DNA from: G025836975 sp040391135
Lineage (GTDB): Bacteria > Pseudomonadota > Gammaproteobacteria > Burkholderiales > Burkholderiaceae_B
Length of the DNA: 64,000 nt
NCBI GenBank assembly: GCA_040391135.1
Contig: JBEBYL010000014.1
Span: forward strand, 1-64,000
Direction: 5' to 3'
In this document: positions 24,963-33,370 of the stretch, one piece after another
Numbering within the stretch: the first letter of the stretch is position 1
Layout of the letters: each line of letters opens with the position of its first letter
Made by a program: the position numbers and the translations under genes
The notes under the pieces: generated by a model
Databases searched by the model: none
Seen by the model: only the letters and a program-made list of their open reading frames with translations
Told to the model about the DNA's origin: nothing

Positions 24963-25949
24963 ATGACTCCTTTTTCCATACTCGACCTGTCTCCCATCGC
25001 CGAAGGCAGCAGCGCCGCCATATCGTTCCGCAATACGCTGGACATCGCCCAGCACGGCGAACGCTGGGGTTATCAGCGCTACTGGATGGCCGAACATCAC
25101 GGCATGCCCGGCATCGCCAGCGCCGCGACAGCCATCCTGATCTCGCATGTCGCAGCCGGGACATCCACGATACGGGTGGGCGCCGGCGGCATCATGCTTC
25201 CCAACCATTCACCTCTGGTCATTGCCGAGCAGTTCGGCACGCTGGAATCGCTGTATCCGGGCCGGATCGACCTGGGCCTGGGCCGCGCACCGGGCTCCGA
25301 CCAGGTCACGGCGCGAGCCTTGCGGCGCAACCTGGCCTCCGATGCCGACGAGTTCCCACGCGATGTCCTCGAACTGATGGACTATATGTCGGACGAACCC
25401 CAGCAAACGGTCCAGGCGGTTCCGGGCCGCGGGTTGAACGTCCCCGTCTGGATATTGGGCTCCAGCCTGTTCGGCGCCCAATTGGCGGCCGCGCTGGGCC
25501 TGCCCTACGCCTTCGCCTCGCACTTTGCGCCTCAGCAGCTGATGCAGGCCATCCAGCTATACCGCAACACATTCCAGCCTTCCGCCCGCCTGGATAAGCC
25601 CTATGTCATGCTGGGATTCAATGTGTTCGCGGCCGATACCGACGACGAGGCGCAGTATCTGGCGACTTCCTGGCAGCAGTCCTTCGTGAACCTGCGTAGC
25701 GGCCGGCCGTCGCGCCTGCCGCCGCCCGTGCGCAACTACATGCAGCAATTGGGACCAGCCGCGCAAGATCTGCTGCAGCATGTCCTGTCGTGCTCGGCCA
25801 TCGGCGCGCCCGACACGGTTGCGCGCCAGCTCAAGGCCTTCATCGATCAAACCGGCGCGGACGAGCTCATGATCACTTCGAACATGTTCGACCATGCGGC
25901 GCGCCTGCGTTCCTACGAAATAACCGCCGGCCTGCGAGACTCGCTGTAG
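24963..25949 (+). CDS. LLM-class flavin-dependent oxidoreductase
   Basis: A 328-residue member of the bacterial luciferase-like monooxygenase superfamily, the branch with MTPFSILDLSPIAEG at the start and the conserved RYWMAEHHGMPGIASAA, IRVGAGGIMLPNHSPLVIAEQFGTLE and GRIDLGLGRAPG segments. These enzymes use FMNH2 and oxygen on aliphatic or heterocyclic substrates; the family is large and the substrate cannot be told. I chose the ATG at 24963 because homology begins exactly there. It lies 28 bases after the hydrolase and 27 bases before yggS-like gene and may be in one transcript. Confidence 0.93.
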   Translation: MTPFSILDLSPIAEGSSAAISFRNTLDIAQHGERWGYQRYWMAEHHGMPGIASAATAILISHVAAGTSTIRVGAGGIMLPNHSPLVIAEQFGTLESLYPGRIDLGLGRAPGSDQVTARALRRNLASDADEFPRDVLELMDYMSDEPQQTVQAVPGRGLNVPVWILGSSLFGAQLAAALGLPYAFASHFAPQQLMQAIQLYRNTFQPSARLDKPYVMLGFNVFAADTDDEAQYLATSWQQSFVNLRSGRPSRLPPPVRNYMQQLGPAAQDLLQHVLSCSAIGAPDTVARQLKAFIDQTGADELMITSNMFDHAARLRSYEITAGLRDSL

Positions 25950-25976
25950 CGGCGCCTCGCGGCCTTACCTCCGACT

Positions 25977-26732
25977 ATGGTCCACATGACTGAAGACAAC
26001 TCTATCGCAGCACGCTTGGTGCAGGTGCGGCGGCGCATCGACGACGCCGCCCTGCGCGCCGGACGGCCACCGGATTCCGTGGTCCTGCTGCCCGTAAGCA
26101 AGACTTTCGGCGAATCCGCCATACGGGAAGCGGTGGCCGCCGGCGTTCGGCGCTTCGGCGAAAACAAGGCGCAAGAGATCCGCAGCAAGTACGAACCCTT
26201 GGCCGACTGCGGCATAGACTGGGTCATGATAGGGCATCTGCAAACCAATAAAGCCAAGGACGTTGCCCGCATGGCGTCCGAAATCCAATCGCTGGACCGC
26301 ATGGAACTGGCCGTCGCGCTGGACAAGCGGTTGCAGCAGGAAGGCCGTTCCATCGATGCCCTGGTGCAGGTCAAGACGTCGACCGAACCCAGCAAATACG
26401 GCCTGCCCCCCGACGAACTGTCGGATTTCCTGCGCCGCCTGGTACGCGAAACCCCCACGCTGCGGGTGCGCGGCCTGATGACCCTGGCCATCAATGCGCC
26501 CGATCAGGATGCCGTGCGCGCCTGCTTCCGCAATCTGCGCCAGCTGCGCGACCGCATGAGGGACGAAGCCATCGAAGGCGTCGAAATGAACCGGCTTTCC
26601 ATGGGCATGAGCGGCGACTTTGAAATCGCCATCGAGGAAGGCTCCACCGAAGTGCGCATCGGCACCGCCATATTCGGCGGCCGCATCTACGGCGACGAGT
26701 ATTACTGGCCCGAGGGAAAAAGCGGCGCTTGA
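25977..26732 (+). CDS. YggS-family pyridoxal-phosphate homeostasis protein
   Basis: A 251-residue PLP-binding protein of the YggS/PROSC family, which buffers the free PLP level and affects amino-acid metabolism, without known enzyme activity. The PLP lysine is K42 in LLPVSKTFG, and other signatures are RRFGENKAQEI, DWVMIGHLQTNKAKD and LSMGMSGDFEIAIEEGSTEVRIGTAIFG. An in-frame ATG at 25986 three codons later is an equally possible start. Confidence 0.95.
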   Translation: MVHMTEDNSIAARLVQVRRRIDDAALRAGRPPDSVVLLPVSKTFGESAIREAVAAGVRRFGENKAQEIRSKYEPLADCGIDWVMIGHLQTNKAKDVARMASEIQSLDRMELAVALDKRLQQEGRSIDALVQVKTSTEPSKYGLPPDELSDFLRRLVRETPTLRVRGLMTLAINAPDQDAVRACFRNLRQLRDRMRDEAIEGVEMNRLSMGMSGDFEIAIEEGSTEVRIGTAIFGGRIYGDEYYWPEGKSGA

Positions 26733-26790
26733 ATAGCAAGCGCCTGCATAAGCCCCCGGGGAAAACCGGCCTTGTTCCAACCGGCGGCGG

Positions 26791-28095
26791 CTATGGCTTT
26801 CCGCCAGCGGCCGGCGTCACACGCCAGATGGTATTCGACAGATCGTCGGCAATGATGAGGGCCCCGCGCGGATCCACGGTCACGCCAACGGGACGGCCCC
26901 GGGTCGTGCCGTCGCTGTCGCGAAAGCCCGTGGCGAAATCCACCGGTGGTCCAGCCGGACGCCCATCCTTGAACGGGACAAAGACAACCTTGTAGCCCAC
27001 GGGATCCTTCCGGTTCCAGCTGCCGTGTTCGCCGACGAAAACGCCATCGGCAAACTCCGGCCCCATCGACGGGGCGGAGAAGGAAACGCCCAACGCCGCC
27101 ACATGCGATCCCAGGCTGTAATCGGGCTTGATCGCCGAGGCGACCTTGTCCGGGTTCTGCGGCCGAACGCGATCATCCACATTCTGGCCCCAATAGCTGT
27201 ACGGCCAGCCATAGAAGCCGCCCTCGCGGACAGCGGTCAGGTAATCGGGCACCAGGTTGGGGCCGATCTCGTCGCGCTCGTTCACGACCGCCCACAATTG
27301 GCCGGTGCCAGGCTGGATGGCCAAGGCGGTGGGATTGCGCAGGCCCGTGGCATAGGGCTTATGCGCCCCGCTGCGGGCATCCACTTGCCATATCAAGGCA
27401 CGGTCGACCTCGGCCGTCATGCCGCGCTCGGTAATGTTGCTGTTCGAGCCGATACCGACGTACAAGGTCTGGCCGTCCGGGCTGGCGGCCAGGGACTTGG
27501 TCCAATGGTGATTGATCGCCGACGGCAGGTCGGTGACCTTCTCCGGCGCCCCATTGGCCTCGGTCTGGCCATCCTGGTAGTCAAACCGCAGCAAGGCGTC
27601 CTGAGCAGCGACGTAAAGCTTGCCATCGACAAACGCCAGTCCATACGGCGCATTGAGCTTATCGGCAAATACTGTCTTCATTTCATAGACGCCGTCGCCA
27701 TCCGCATCGCGCAACAGGGTAAGGCGATTGCCGCCTTTTACCGGACTGGTGCCCCGGGCCTTGATCTGGCCGGCGATAACGTCTTTGGGCTTCAGGTTGG
27801 GCGCGCTGCCGCCTCGGCCCTCGGCCACCAGGATGTCTCCATTAGGCAGCACCAGGGTCTGACGGGGAATTTTCAGGTCCTTGGCGATGGCGCTGACCGT
27901 GTAGCCCTGCGGCACGGTGGGCAGCTTATCGCCCCACTGTGCGGGCTTGGCTATGACCATGTCGGGCATGAGCCCGCGTTCGGGCTGCGGGAGCTCCGGC
28001 GCGGCGCCATATTGCGCGGGTTCCGTATCGCCGCTTCCGCAGGCCGCCAACAATGCCCAAAGCGCGAGGCTTGCAAGCAGTCGAATGTATTTCAT
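26791..28095 (-). CDS. PQQ-dependent sugar dehydrogenase-like lipoprotein
   Basis: From the ATG at 28095, which follows GGGAGGACGAG, the protein has 434 residues. The signal peptide ends in a lipobox LAAC, so it should be lipid-anchored. The rest is a six-bladed beta-propeller of the soluble glucose/sorbosone dehydrogenase type (for example GGNRLTLLRDADGDGVYEMKT, TGLRNPTALAIQPGTGQLWAVVNERDE, VFVGEHGSWNRKDPVGYKV). Such enzymes oxidise sugars in the periplasm with PQQ, passing electrons to the respiratory chain. The start overlaps the stop of the DUF2231 gene by four bases, a pairing seen elsewhere for sorbosone dehydrogenase homologues. Confidence 0.92.
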   Translation of the reverse strand: MKYIRLLASLALWALLAACGSGDTEPAQYGAAPELPQPERGLMPDMVIAKPAQWGDKLPTVPQGYTVSAIAKDLKIPRQTLVLPNGDILVAEGRGGSAPNLKPKDVIAGQIKARGTSPVKGGNRLTLLRDADGDGVYEMKTVFADKLNAPYGLAFVDGKLYVAAQDALLRFDYQDGQTEANGAPEKVTDLPSAINHHWTKSLAASPDGQTLYVGIGSNSNITERGMTAEVDRALIWQVDARSGAHKPYATGLRNPTALAIQPGTGQLWAVVNERDEIGPNLVPDYLTAVREGGFYGWPYSYWGQNVDDRVRPQNPDKVASAIKPDYSLGSHVAALGVSFSAPSMGPEFADGVFVGEHGSWNRKDPVGYKVVFVPFKDGRPAGPPVDFATGFRDSDGTTRGRPVGVTVDPRGALIIADDLSNTIWRVTPAAGGKP

Positions 28096-28520
28096 CTCGT
28101 CCTCCCGACGCGTGGCGTGCCAAAGCCGAACCATGCCGCCACGCAGGCGAGCACAGCGACGATGACCGACAAGACCAGGCCCGTGGGCATGCTGGCCCAG
28201 GCATCCCGGGCATGCATCAGGGCGTTGAAAAAACCGAGCACCCATGTCAGCAGCAGTATCGCGAAATACAGGACAATGCCCCGTGCACGGCGATGGGCGC
28301 GGCATAGGTCCACGATCGCGAAGATCAACGCAATTCCGGAAAAAACCAGGCCGCCGACAATGAGCCATGAGGAAAAATTGTTCCACTGAATTTCATAGGT
28401 CGAGGCATAGGCGGCATCGCTAAGCGCCGCGCCCAGGAATAGAGGGATGATTCCCGCCAGCAACAGCGCATGCAGCGGATAAATCGCTTCGGAATATCTT
28501 GGTTCAATGATGACGGCCAT
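28092..28520 (-). CDS. DUF2231-type membrane protein
   Basis: A 142-residue integral membrane protein with four predicted helices (LHALLLAGIIPLFLGAALSD, WLIVGGLVFSGIALIFAIVD, GIVLYFAILLLTWVLGFFNAL, MPTGLVLSVIVAVLACVAAWF). The pattern and PLHALL start match DUF2231. It is translated in overlap with the sugar dehydrogenase lipoprotein and could be its membrane electron acceptor or anchor. I chose the ATG at 28520 since GAGGAAGCCGTA stands before it. Confidence 0.85.
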   Translation of the reverse strand: MAVIIEPRYSEAIYPLHALLLAGIIPLFLGAALSDAAYASTYEIQWNNFSSWLIVGGLVFSGIALIFAIVDLCRAHRRARGIVLYFAILLLTWVLGFFNALMHARDAWASMPTGLVLSVIVAVLACVAAWFGFGTPRVGRTR

Positions 28521-28641
28521 TACGGCTTCCTCCTTGACGATGGGGGAACAGGTATCGTCCCTGCGGACGACAGCCCGCTGGCCAGCAAGCAGCATGCCGC
28601 TGCCTGCCGCCGCCCCATGCCGGAGACTTGCCCGCGGCTTC

Positions 28642-28947
28642 TCAGCGGCCGGAATTGAGCGCCAGAAAACCGGGAATGGCCAAGAGACCGGCCAGTTGCG
28701 CCCATTGGATCATGGACGCATCCACGGTATCGGCCCGCATCAGAAAATTGAACGTTCCCAAGCATGTGCCCCACGCGACGACAGGCACATTGATGACCGA
28801 CCTCAGGCCCAGGTCGTGGATGGTTGTGTGGTCGTCGAAGGATTGCCGAATGGCATCCTCGCCCTGGCCTATGAATAGCCGGCGCTCATGCAACACATGT
28901 TTTCCCCAGGCGGTACCGGATTTATTCTTGCTGCCGCCGACCGGATG
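28642..28947 (-). pseudogene. GAF-domain protein, 5' part lost
   Basis: About 100 residues of a GAF-domain protein remain, running from HPVGGSKNKSGTAWGKHVL (position 28947) through LGLRSVINVPVVAWGTCLGTFNFL to the stop. GAF proteins of this family have around 150 residues, so the first third is missing. Upstream of 28947 the open frame continues to 29049 but only as the antisense of a LysR fragment, with no GAF similarity. The break coincides with the start of that fragment, so one deletion probably removed both 5' ends. Confidence 0.75.
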
Positions 28948-29283
28948 CCGGCGACCCCCGTCGGAGCCAGAATGATCGAACTGTTCACTCAAGCACAAGT
29001 CGCCGTGCCCGTACCCATCATCGAAACCTATTCCATCGATGTCATGCACGGAGTGCTCAGCAAAAACGAAGGCGTCATTTCCATAGTGCCCGAAGACATC
29101 GCGCGGGATATGATGCGGCGCGGAGGTATAAGCGTCCTGCCATGGAAGATGGATTGGGAGCTTCCACCGCTAAGCCTGATACGCCGCGTACGCGATGTTC
29201 CTCTGGAGGCGGAGGAAAAATTCGCCCAAATATTGAAAGACCTGTGCAGCCAACAATTTGCACAGGTAAAGGGAGGTAACTGA
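28939..29283 (+). pseudogene. LysR-type regulator, C-terminal third only
   Basis: About 115 residues of a LysR effector domain remain (DRMPATPVGARMIELF, VPVPIIETYSIDVMHGVLSKNEG, PEDIARDMMRRGGISVLPW, DWELPPLSLIRR). The DNA-binding domain and first half of the effector domain are absent. An open frame extends upstream to 28888, but there it is antisense to the GAF fragment. With no helix-turn-helix, this cannot be a working regulator. Confidence 0.78.
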
Positions 29284-29399
29284 CCGGATGCGCATCATTT
29301 ACCAGGCATGGTTAAATAGTCCTGCGCACTATCTGGGGCTGTAGCCACTCCCATAAACCAAGAAGTGCAACTTTTAAAATCAGAATTCCATCGGTTTCA

Positions 29400-32009
29400 A
29401 TGCAAAAGTCCGATCTCTCGACACACACCCCCATGATGCAGCAATACCTACGCTTGAAAGCGGAGGCCGGCTCGCATCTGCTGTTCTATCGCATGGGGGA
29501 TTTCTACGAAATGTTCTATGGCGACGCCGAGCGCGGCGCCCGTCTGCTGAACCTGACGCTGACCAAGCGGGGTACATCCAATGGCGCGCCCATCCCCATG
29601 GCGGGCGTGCCTTTCCATGCCATGGAAGGCTACCTGGCCCGCCTGGTGGCACTGGGCGAGTCGGTGGCGATCTGCGAACAGATCGGCGATCCGGCCGCCA
29701 GCAAGGGACCGGTCGAGCGCAAGATCGTCCGCATCGTAACCCCCGGCACGCTGACCGACGAAGCGCTGTTGCCGGCCAAGGCCGACCGCATGATCGCGGC
29801 CGTCTGGACTGCCCGCGCCAACCGGGCCGAACGCGCCGGGCTGGCCTGGATGAACCTGGCCAATGGCGAATTCAGGGTAAGCGAATGCGCGCCGGACATG
29901 CTCGATACAGAGCTGCATCGCATCGGCCCGGCCGAACTGGTGTGCGCGGAAGGCGCCCGGCTGCAAGCCAATGGGGGCATTGCCGTAAGCGCCATTCCCG
30001 ACTGGCATTTCGAGGCCGATGGGGCTCGCGATGTCCTGCAACGGCATTTTTCCGTTGACTCCCTGGCCAGCTTCGGCTTGGCGGACTTGCCCGTGGCCAC
30101 CTGCGCCGCCGGCGCCCTGCTGCGCTATGTAAGCCGCACCCAGACCCAGTCGCTGTCCCACATTCAGGCGATACGCGTCGATCACGCGGGCGAGTATGTG
30201 GTGCTGGATCCCGTCACCCGCAAGAACCTTGAGCTGACGGAAACCATCAGCGGCGAGGAAAGCCCCACACTGTTTTCCACGCTGGACCACTGCGCAACGC
30301 CCATGGGCAGCCGCTTGCTGCGCCGCTGGCTGCACCATCCGCTGCAAGATAATCCACCCGCGCTGGAACGGCAGCATGTCATCGCCGCCTTCCTGTCGGC
30401 CCCGCCGGTGAAAGATGCGCTGGATGCCCAGGCTCCCCTGGATACGCTGCGCCAGATGCTGGACCGCTATCCCGACCTGGAACGCATCGCCACCCGCATC
30501 GCCCTCCGCTCGGTGCGGCCGCGCGAGCTGGCCAGCCTGCGCGAAGCGCTGGGCCTGCTGCCCACAGTCGCCAACCATCTTGGCATGGCGTTCGGCACCC
30601 AGCCCAGGCTGGCCGAATACATACAAAGCATCAACATCCCGCCCGAGATCGCTGCGTTGCTGCAACGCGCCATCGATCCCGAGCCCGCGCTGCTGGTGCG
30701 TGAAGGCGGCGTAATCGCCGCAGGCTACGATGCCGAGCTGGACGAATTGCGGCGGCTGGCCAGCGACAGCGGCGAATTCCTCCTCGAACTGGAGGCGCGC
30801 GAACGCGAGCGCACCGGCATCACCACCCTGCGCGTGGAATTCAACCGTGTGCACGGCTTCTATATTGAAGTGTCCCGCGCCCAGGCCGACAAGGTGCCCG
30901 TCGATTACCGGCGGCGCCAGACCTTGAAAAATGCCGAGCGCTACATTACGCCCGAGTTGAAGACCTGGGAAGACAAGGTGTTGTCGGCCAAGGACCGCAG
31001 CCTGAGCCGCGAGAAATGGCTGTTCGAGAATCTGCTGGATGCGCTGTCGGCCTATGCCCCGACTCTGTCGCAATGCGCGGCGGCACTCGCCGAGATCGAT
31101 GCGCTGGCCGCCCTGGCCGAGCACGCGCAGTTGAACGATTGGACCGCTCCCGAGCTTTCCGAAGGCAGCGAGATTGTCATCGAGGCCGGACGGCACCCCG
31201 TGGTCGAACACAGCATCGAACAGTTCACGCCCAATGATTGCGAACTGGGCCCGCAATGCCGCATGCTGCTCATTACCGGCCCCAATATGGGCGGCAAGTC
31301 CACCTATATGCGGCAGATCGCCCTGATCGCCCTGCTGGCCAGGATGGGCAGCTTCGTTCCTGCACGCAAGGCGCGTATAGGCCGCATCGACCGCATCTTC
31401 ACCCGCATCGGCGCCGCCGACGACCTGGCGGGAGGCCGATCCACGTTCATGATGGAGATGACCGAAGCCGCGGCCATCCTGTCGGCCAGCACCCCGCAAA
31501 GCCTGGTCCTGATGGATGAGATCGGCCGGGGCACCTCCACCTACGACGGACTGGCGCTGGCCTGGTCGATTGCGCACAGGCTATTGACGCACAACCAGGC
31601 CCTTACGCTGTTCGCCACCCACTATTTTGAAATCACCCGTCTGCCGGCCGAGGCGGAAAATGCGGCCAACGTGCACCTGGCCGCCGCCGAATCATCGTCG
31701 GGCATCGTATTCCTGCACGAGGTCCGGCCCGGCCCTGCCAGCCGCAGCTACGGCATCCAGGTCGCGCAGCGCGCGGGCATACCGCCGGCCGTCATTCGCC
31801 ACGCCAGTCGCGAACTGTCGCGCCTGGAGGCGCAAGGCGCACCGACGCCGCAGCTGGACTTGTTCAGCGCCGGCGCCGACGAGCCTGAGGGCCAGGATGA
31901 CGGCGACGCCTCTGCGCTTAAATCGGCGCTGCAAGCCATCGACCCCGATCAACTCAGTCCGCGCGAAGCGCTGGATATCCTGTATCGACTGCGCAACGAG
32001 CATCTATGA
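29400..32009 (+). CDS. mutS: DNA mismatch repair protein
   Basis: MutS recognises mispaired bases and starts mismatch repair with MutL. It has 869 residues, close to E. coli MutS (853). The mismatch-wedging motif F35-Y-E37 lies in GDFYEMF, Walker A GPNMGGKST is at 627-635, and the ABC signature region has DEIGRGTSTYDG. A C-terminal tail rich in D and E leads to the conserved end SPREALDILYRL. The gene starts at an ATG after a 116-bp gap and overlaps roxA by four bases. Confidence 0.98.
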   Translation: MQKSDLSTHTPMMQQYLRLKAEAGSHLLFYRMGDFYEMFYGDAERGARLLNLTLTKRGTSNGAPIPMAGVPFHAMEGYLARLVALGESVAICEQIGDPAASKGPVERKIVRIVTPGTLTDEALLPAKADRMIAAVWTARANRAERAGLAWMNLANGEFRVSECAPDMLDTELHRIGPAELVCAEGARLQANGGIAVSAIPDWHFEADGARDVLQRHFSVDSLASFGLADLPVATCAAGALLRYVSRTQTQSLSHIQAIRVDHAGEYVVLDPVTRKNLELTETISGEESPTLFSTLDHCATPMGSRLLRRWLHHPLQDNPPALERQHVIAAFLSAPPVKDALDAQAPLDTLRQMLDRYPDLERIATRIALRSVRPRELASLREALGLLPTVANHLGMAFGTQPRLAEYIQSINIPPEIAALLQRAIDPEPALLVREGGVIAAGYDAELDELRRLASDSGEFLLELEARERERTGITTLRVEFNRVHGFYIEVSRAQADKVPVDYRRRQTLKNAERYITPELKTWEDKVLSAKDRSLSREKWLFENLLDALSAYAPTLSQCAAALAEIDALAALAEHAQLNDWTAPELSEGSEIVIEAGRHPVVEHSIEQFTPNDCELGPQCRMLLITGPNMGGKSTYMRQIALIALLARMGSFVPARKARIGRIDRIFTRIGAADDLAGGRSTFMMEMTEAAAILSASTPQSLVLMDEIGRGTSTYDGLALAWSIAHRLLTHNQALTLFATHYFEITRLPAEAENAANVHLAAAESSSGIVFLHEVRPGPASRSYGIQVAQRAGIPPAVIRHASRELSRLEAQGAPTPQLDLFSAGADEPEGQDDGDASALKSALQAIDPDQLSPREALDILYRLRNEHL

Positions 32010-33193
32010 ACATCGACCAGCCATTGGATCTTTTGGGCGGCCTGACCCCGCAGCAATTCATGCGGGACTATTGGCAGCGCAAGCCCTTGCTGATACGCCA
32101 GGCCATCCCCGGCTTCAAGCCGTCGCTATCCATTGCCGACATCCGCAAGCTGGTCAGGCGCGAAGAGGTCGAATCACGCCTGATCTGGCGCGATGCCGAA
32201 GGGTGGAACATGAAGAGCGGGCCGTTTTCGCGGCTGCCGCCGGCCAGCCGGCCGAACTGGACCCTTCTGGCGCAAAGCGTGGATCTGCATGACGACGCCA
32301 CGGCCGCCCTGATGCACCGCTTCCGCTTCATATCGGATGCCCGCCTGGACGACGCCATGATCAGTATCGCCACCGACGGCGGCGGTGTGGGACCGCACTT
32401 CGACAGCTACGATGTATTCCTGCTCCAGGCGCACGGCAAGCGGCGCTGGCGCATCAGCCTGCAAGAAGACCTGACCCTTGAAGCCGGGCTGCCCCTGAAG
32501 ATTCTCAAACACTTCCAGCCCCAGCAGGAATACCTGCTGGAGCCGGGCGACATGCTGTACCTGCCGCCGCATGCCGCTCACGATGGCGTGGCCGAGGGCG
32601 ACTGCATGACCATTTCCATCGGCTTTCGCGCGCCCACGCTGGCCACACTGGCTTGCGGCATGCTTGAAGCGGCCAACGACCAGATCATGGCCAACCTGGG
32701 CGATACGGGCGGCCTGTATGCCAATCCCGTGATCCGGGGACCGGCACTATCGGCCACGTTCAAGGATGCCGGCACGTCGGCCACAAAGCATCCCGCCGCG
32801 CTTCCGCAGGCGCTGATCGATGCATCGCTCAAAGCCATCGAGAAAGTAAAGTTCAATGAGGCGCTGGCCGAGCGCTTTCTTGGCCAATGGCTGACCGAAC
32901 CGCCATCCAATGCCTATTTCGAGCCCGGTAACGAGAGCACGGATCTGAACGATGGAATGCCGGCCGACAGCAAGCTGGTCCTGGATCGCTGCACCCGCTT
33001 GATGTACCGCGGCCGGCAGTTGTTCATAAACGGCGAAGTGGCCGCCCTGCCAGCAAGCGCGGCGCTGCGGCATCTGGCCGACACACGCGAACTGCCATGC
33101 GGGCATGCGCTGGTCCGAAAACTGAATGCGGATGAGCGGGGCATGCTGACCGAATGGCTGCACGAGGGCTGGCTGCATCTTGGCGCCGGCTGA
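32006..33193 (+). CDS. roxA: 50S ribosomal protein L16 arginine 3-hydroxylase-type JmjC oxygenase
   Basis: A cupin/JmjC 2-oxoglutarate- and Fe(II)-dependent oxygenase of the YcfD (RoxA) type, which hydroxylates an arginine of ribosomal protein L16. The iron triad is H131-D133 (HFDSYDVF) and H192 (HAAHDG). The N-terminal DYWQRKPLLIRQA and the C-terminal winged-helix-like part are typical; 395 residues is a usual length. Its ATG overlaps the mutS stop (ATGA), so it is translated in coupling with mutS. Confidence 0.93.
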   Translation: MNIDQPLDLLGGLTPQQFMRDYWQRKPLLIRQAIPGFKPSLSIADIRKLVRREEVESRLIWRDAEGWNMKSGPFSRLPPASRPNWTLLAQSVDLHDDATAALMHRFRFISDARLDDAMISIATDGGGVGPHFDSYDVFLLQAHGKRRWRISLQEDLTLEAGLPLKILKHFQPQQEYLLEPGDMLYLPPHAAHDGVAEGDCMTISIGFRAPTLATLACGMLEAANDQIMANLGDTGGLYANPVIRGPALSATFKDAGTSATKHPAALPQALIDASLKAIEKVKFNEALAERFLGQWLTEPPSNAYFEPGNESTDLNDGMPADSKLVLDRCTRLMYRGRQLFINGEVAALPASAALRHLADTRELPCGHALVRKLNADERGMLTEWLHEGWLHLGAG

Positions 33194-33273
33194 GGCCTGC
33201 TTGCCGCGGGACTTTGCAGGCAGGGCCCGCGCCCCTGGGATCACATGCGCAAAAGCATATAAATACCGGCGCG

Positions 33274-33341
33274 CATAAACTTATAAGCGATATAGAAATA
33301 ATAATCTTGTCGTTCGCGCGCGGCCGCAGGCTTCATAGAAT
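33274..33341 (+). promoter_or_regulatory. putative CysB-type control region of cysJIG
   Basis: An AT-rich tract at 33274-33306, standing out in GC-rich surroundings and containing ATAAAC, TTATAAG and AATAATAAT, lies upstream of cysJ. TTGTCG (33307) and TAGAAT (33336) are poor, widely spaced promoter-like hexamers, as expected for an activator-dependent promoter. CysB is the expected activator for these genes, but its site cannot be proved by eye. Confidence 0.4.
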
Positions 33342-33370
33342 GGTGATGAACTTATTACCATGAGCACGCC

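Noticed and set aside
29448..31577. 709-codon open frame antisense to mutS
   Set aside because: GC-rich codon structure commonly opens the opposite frame; the translation has no recognisable domain and lies wholly over a certain mutS gene.
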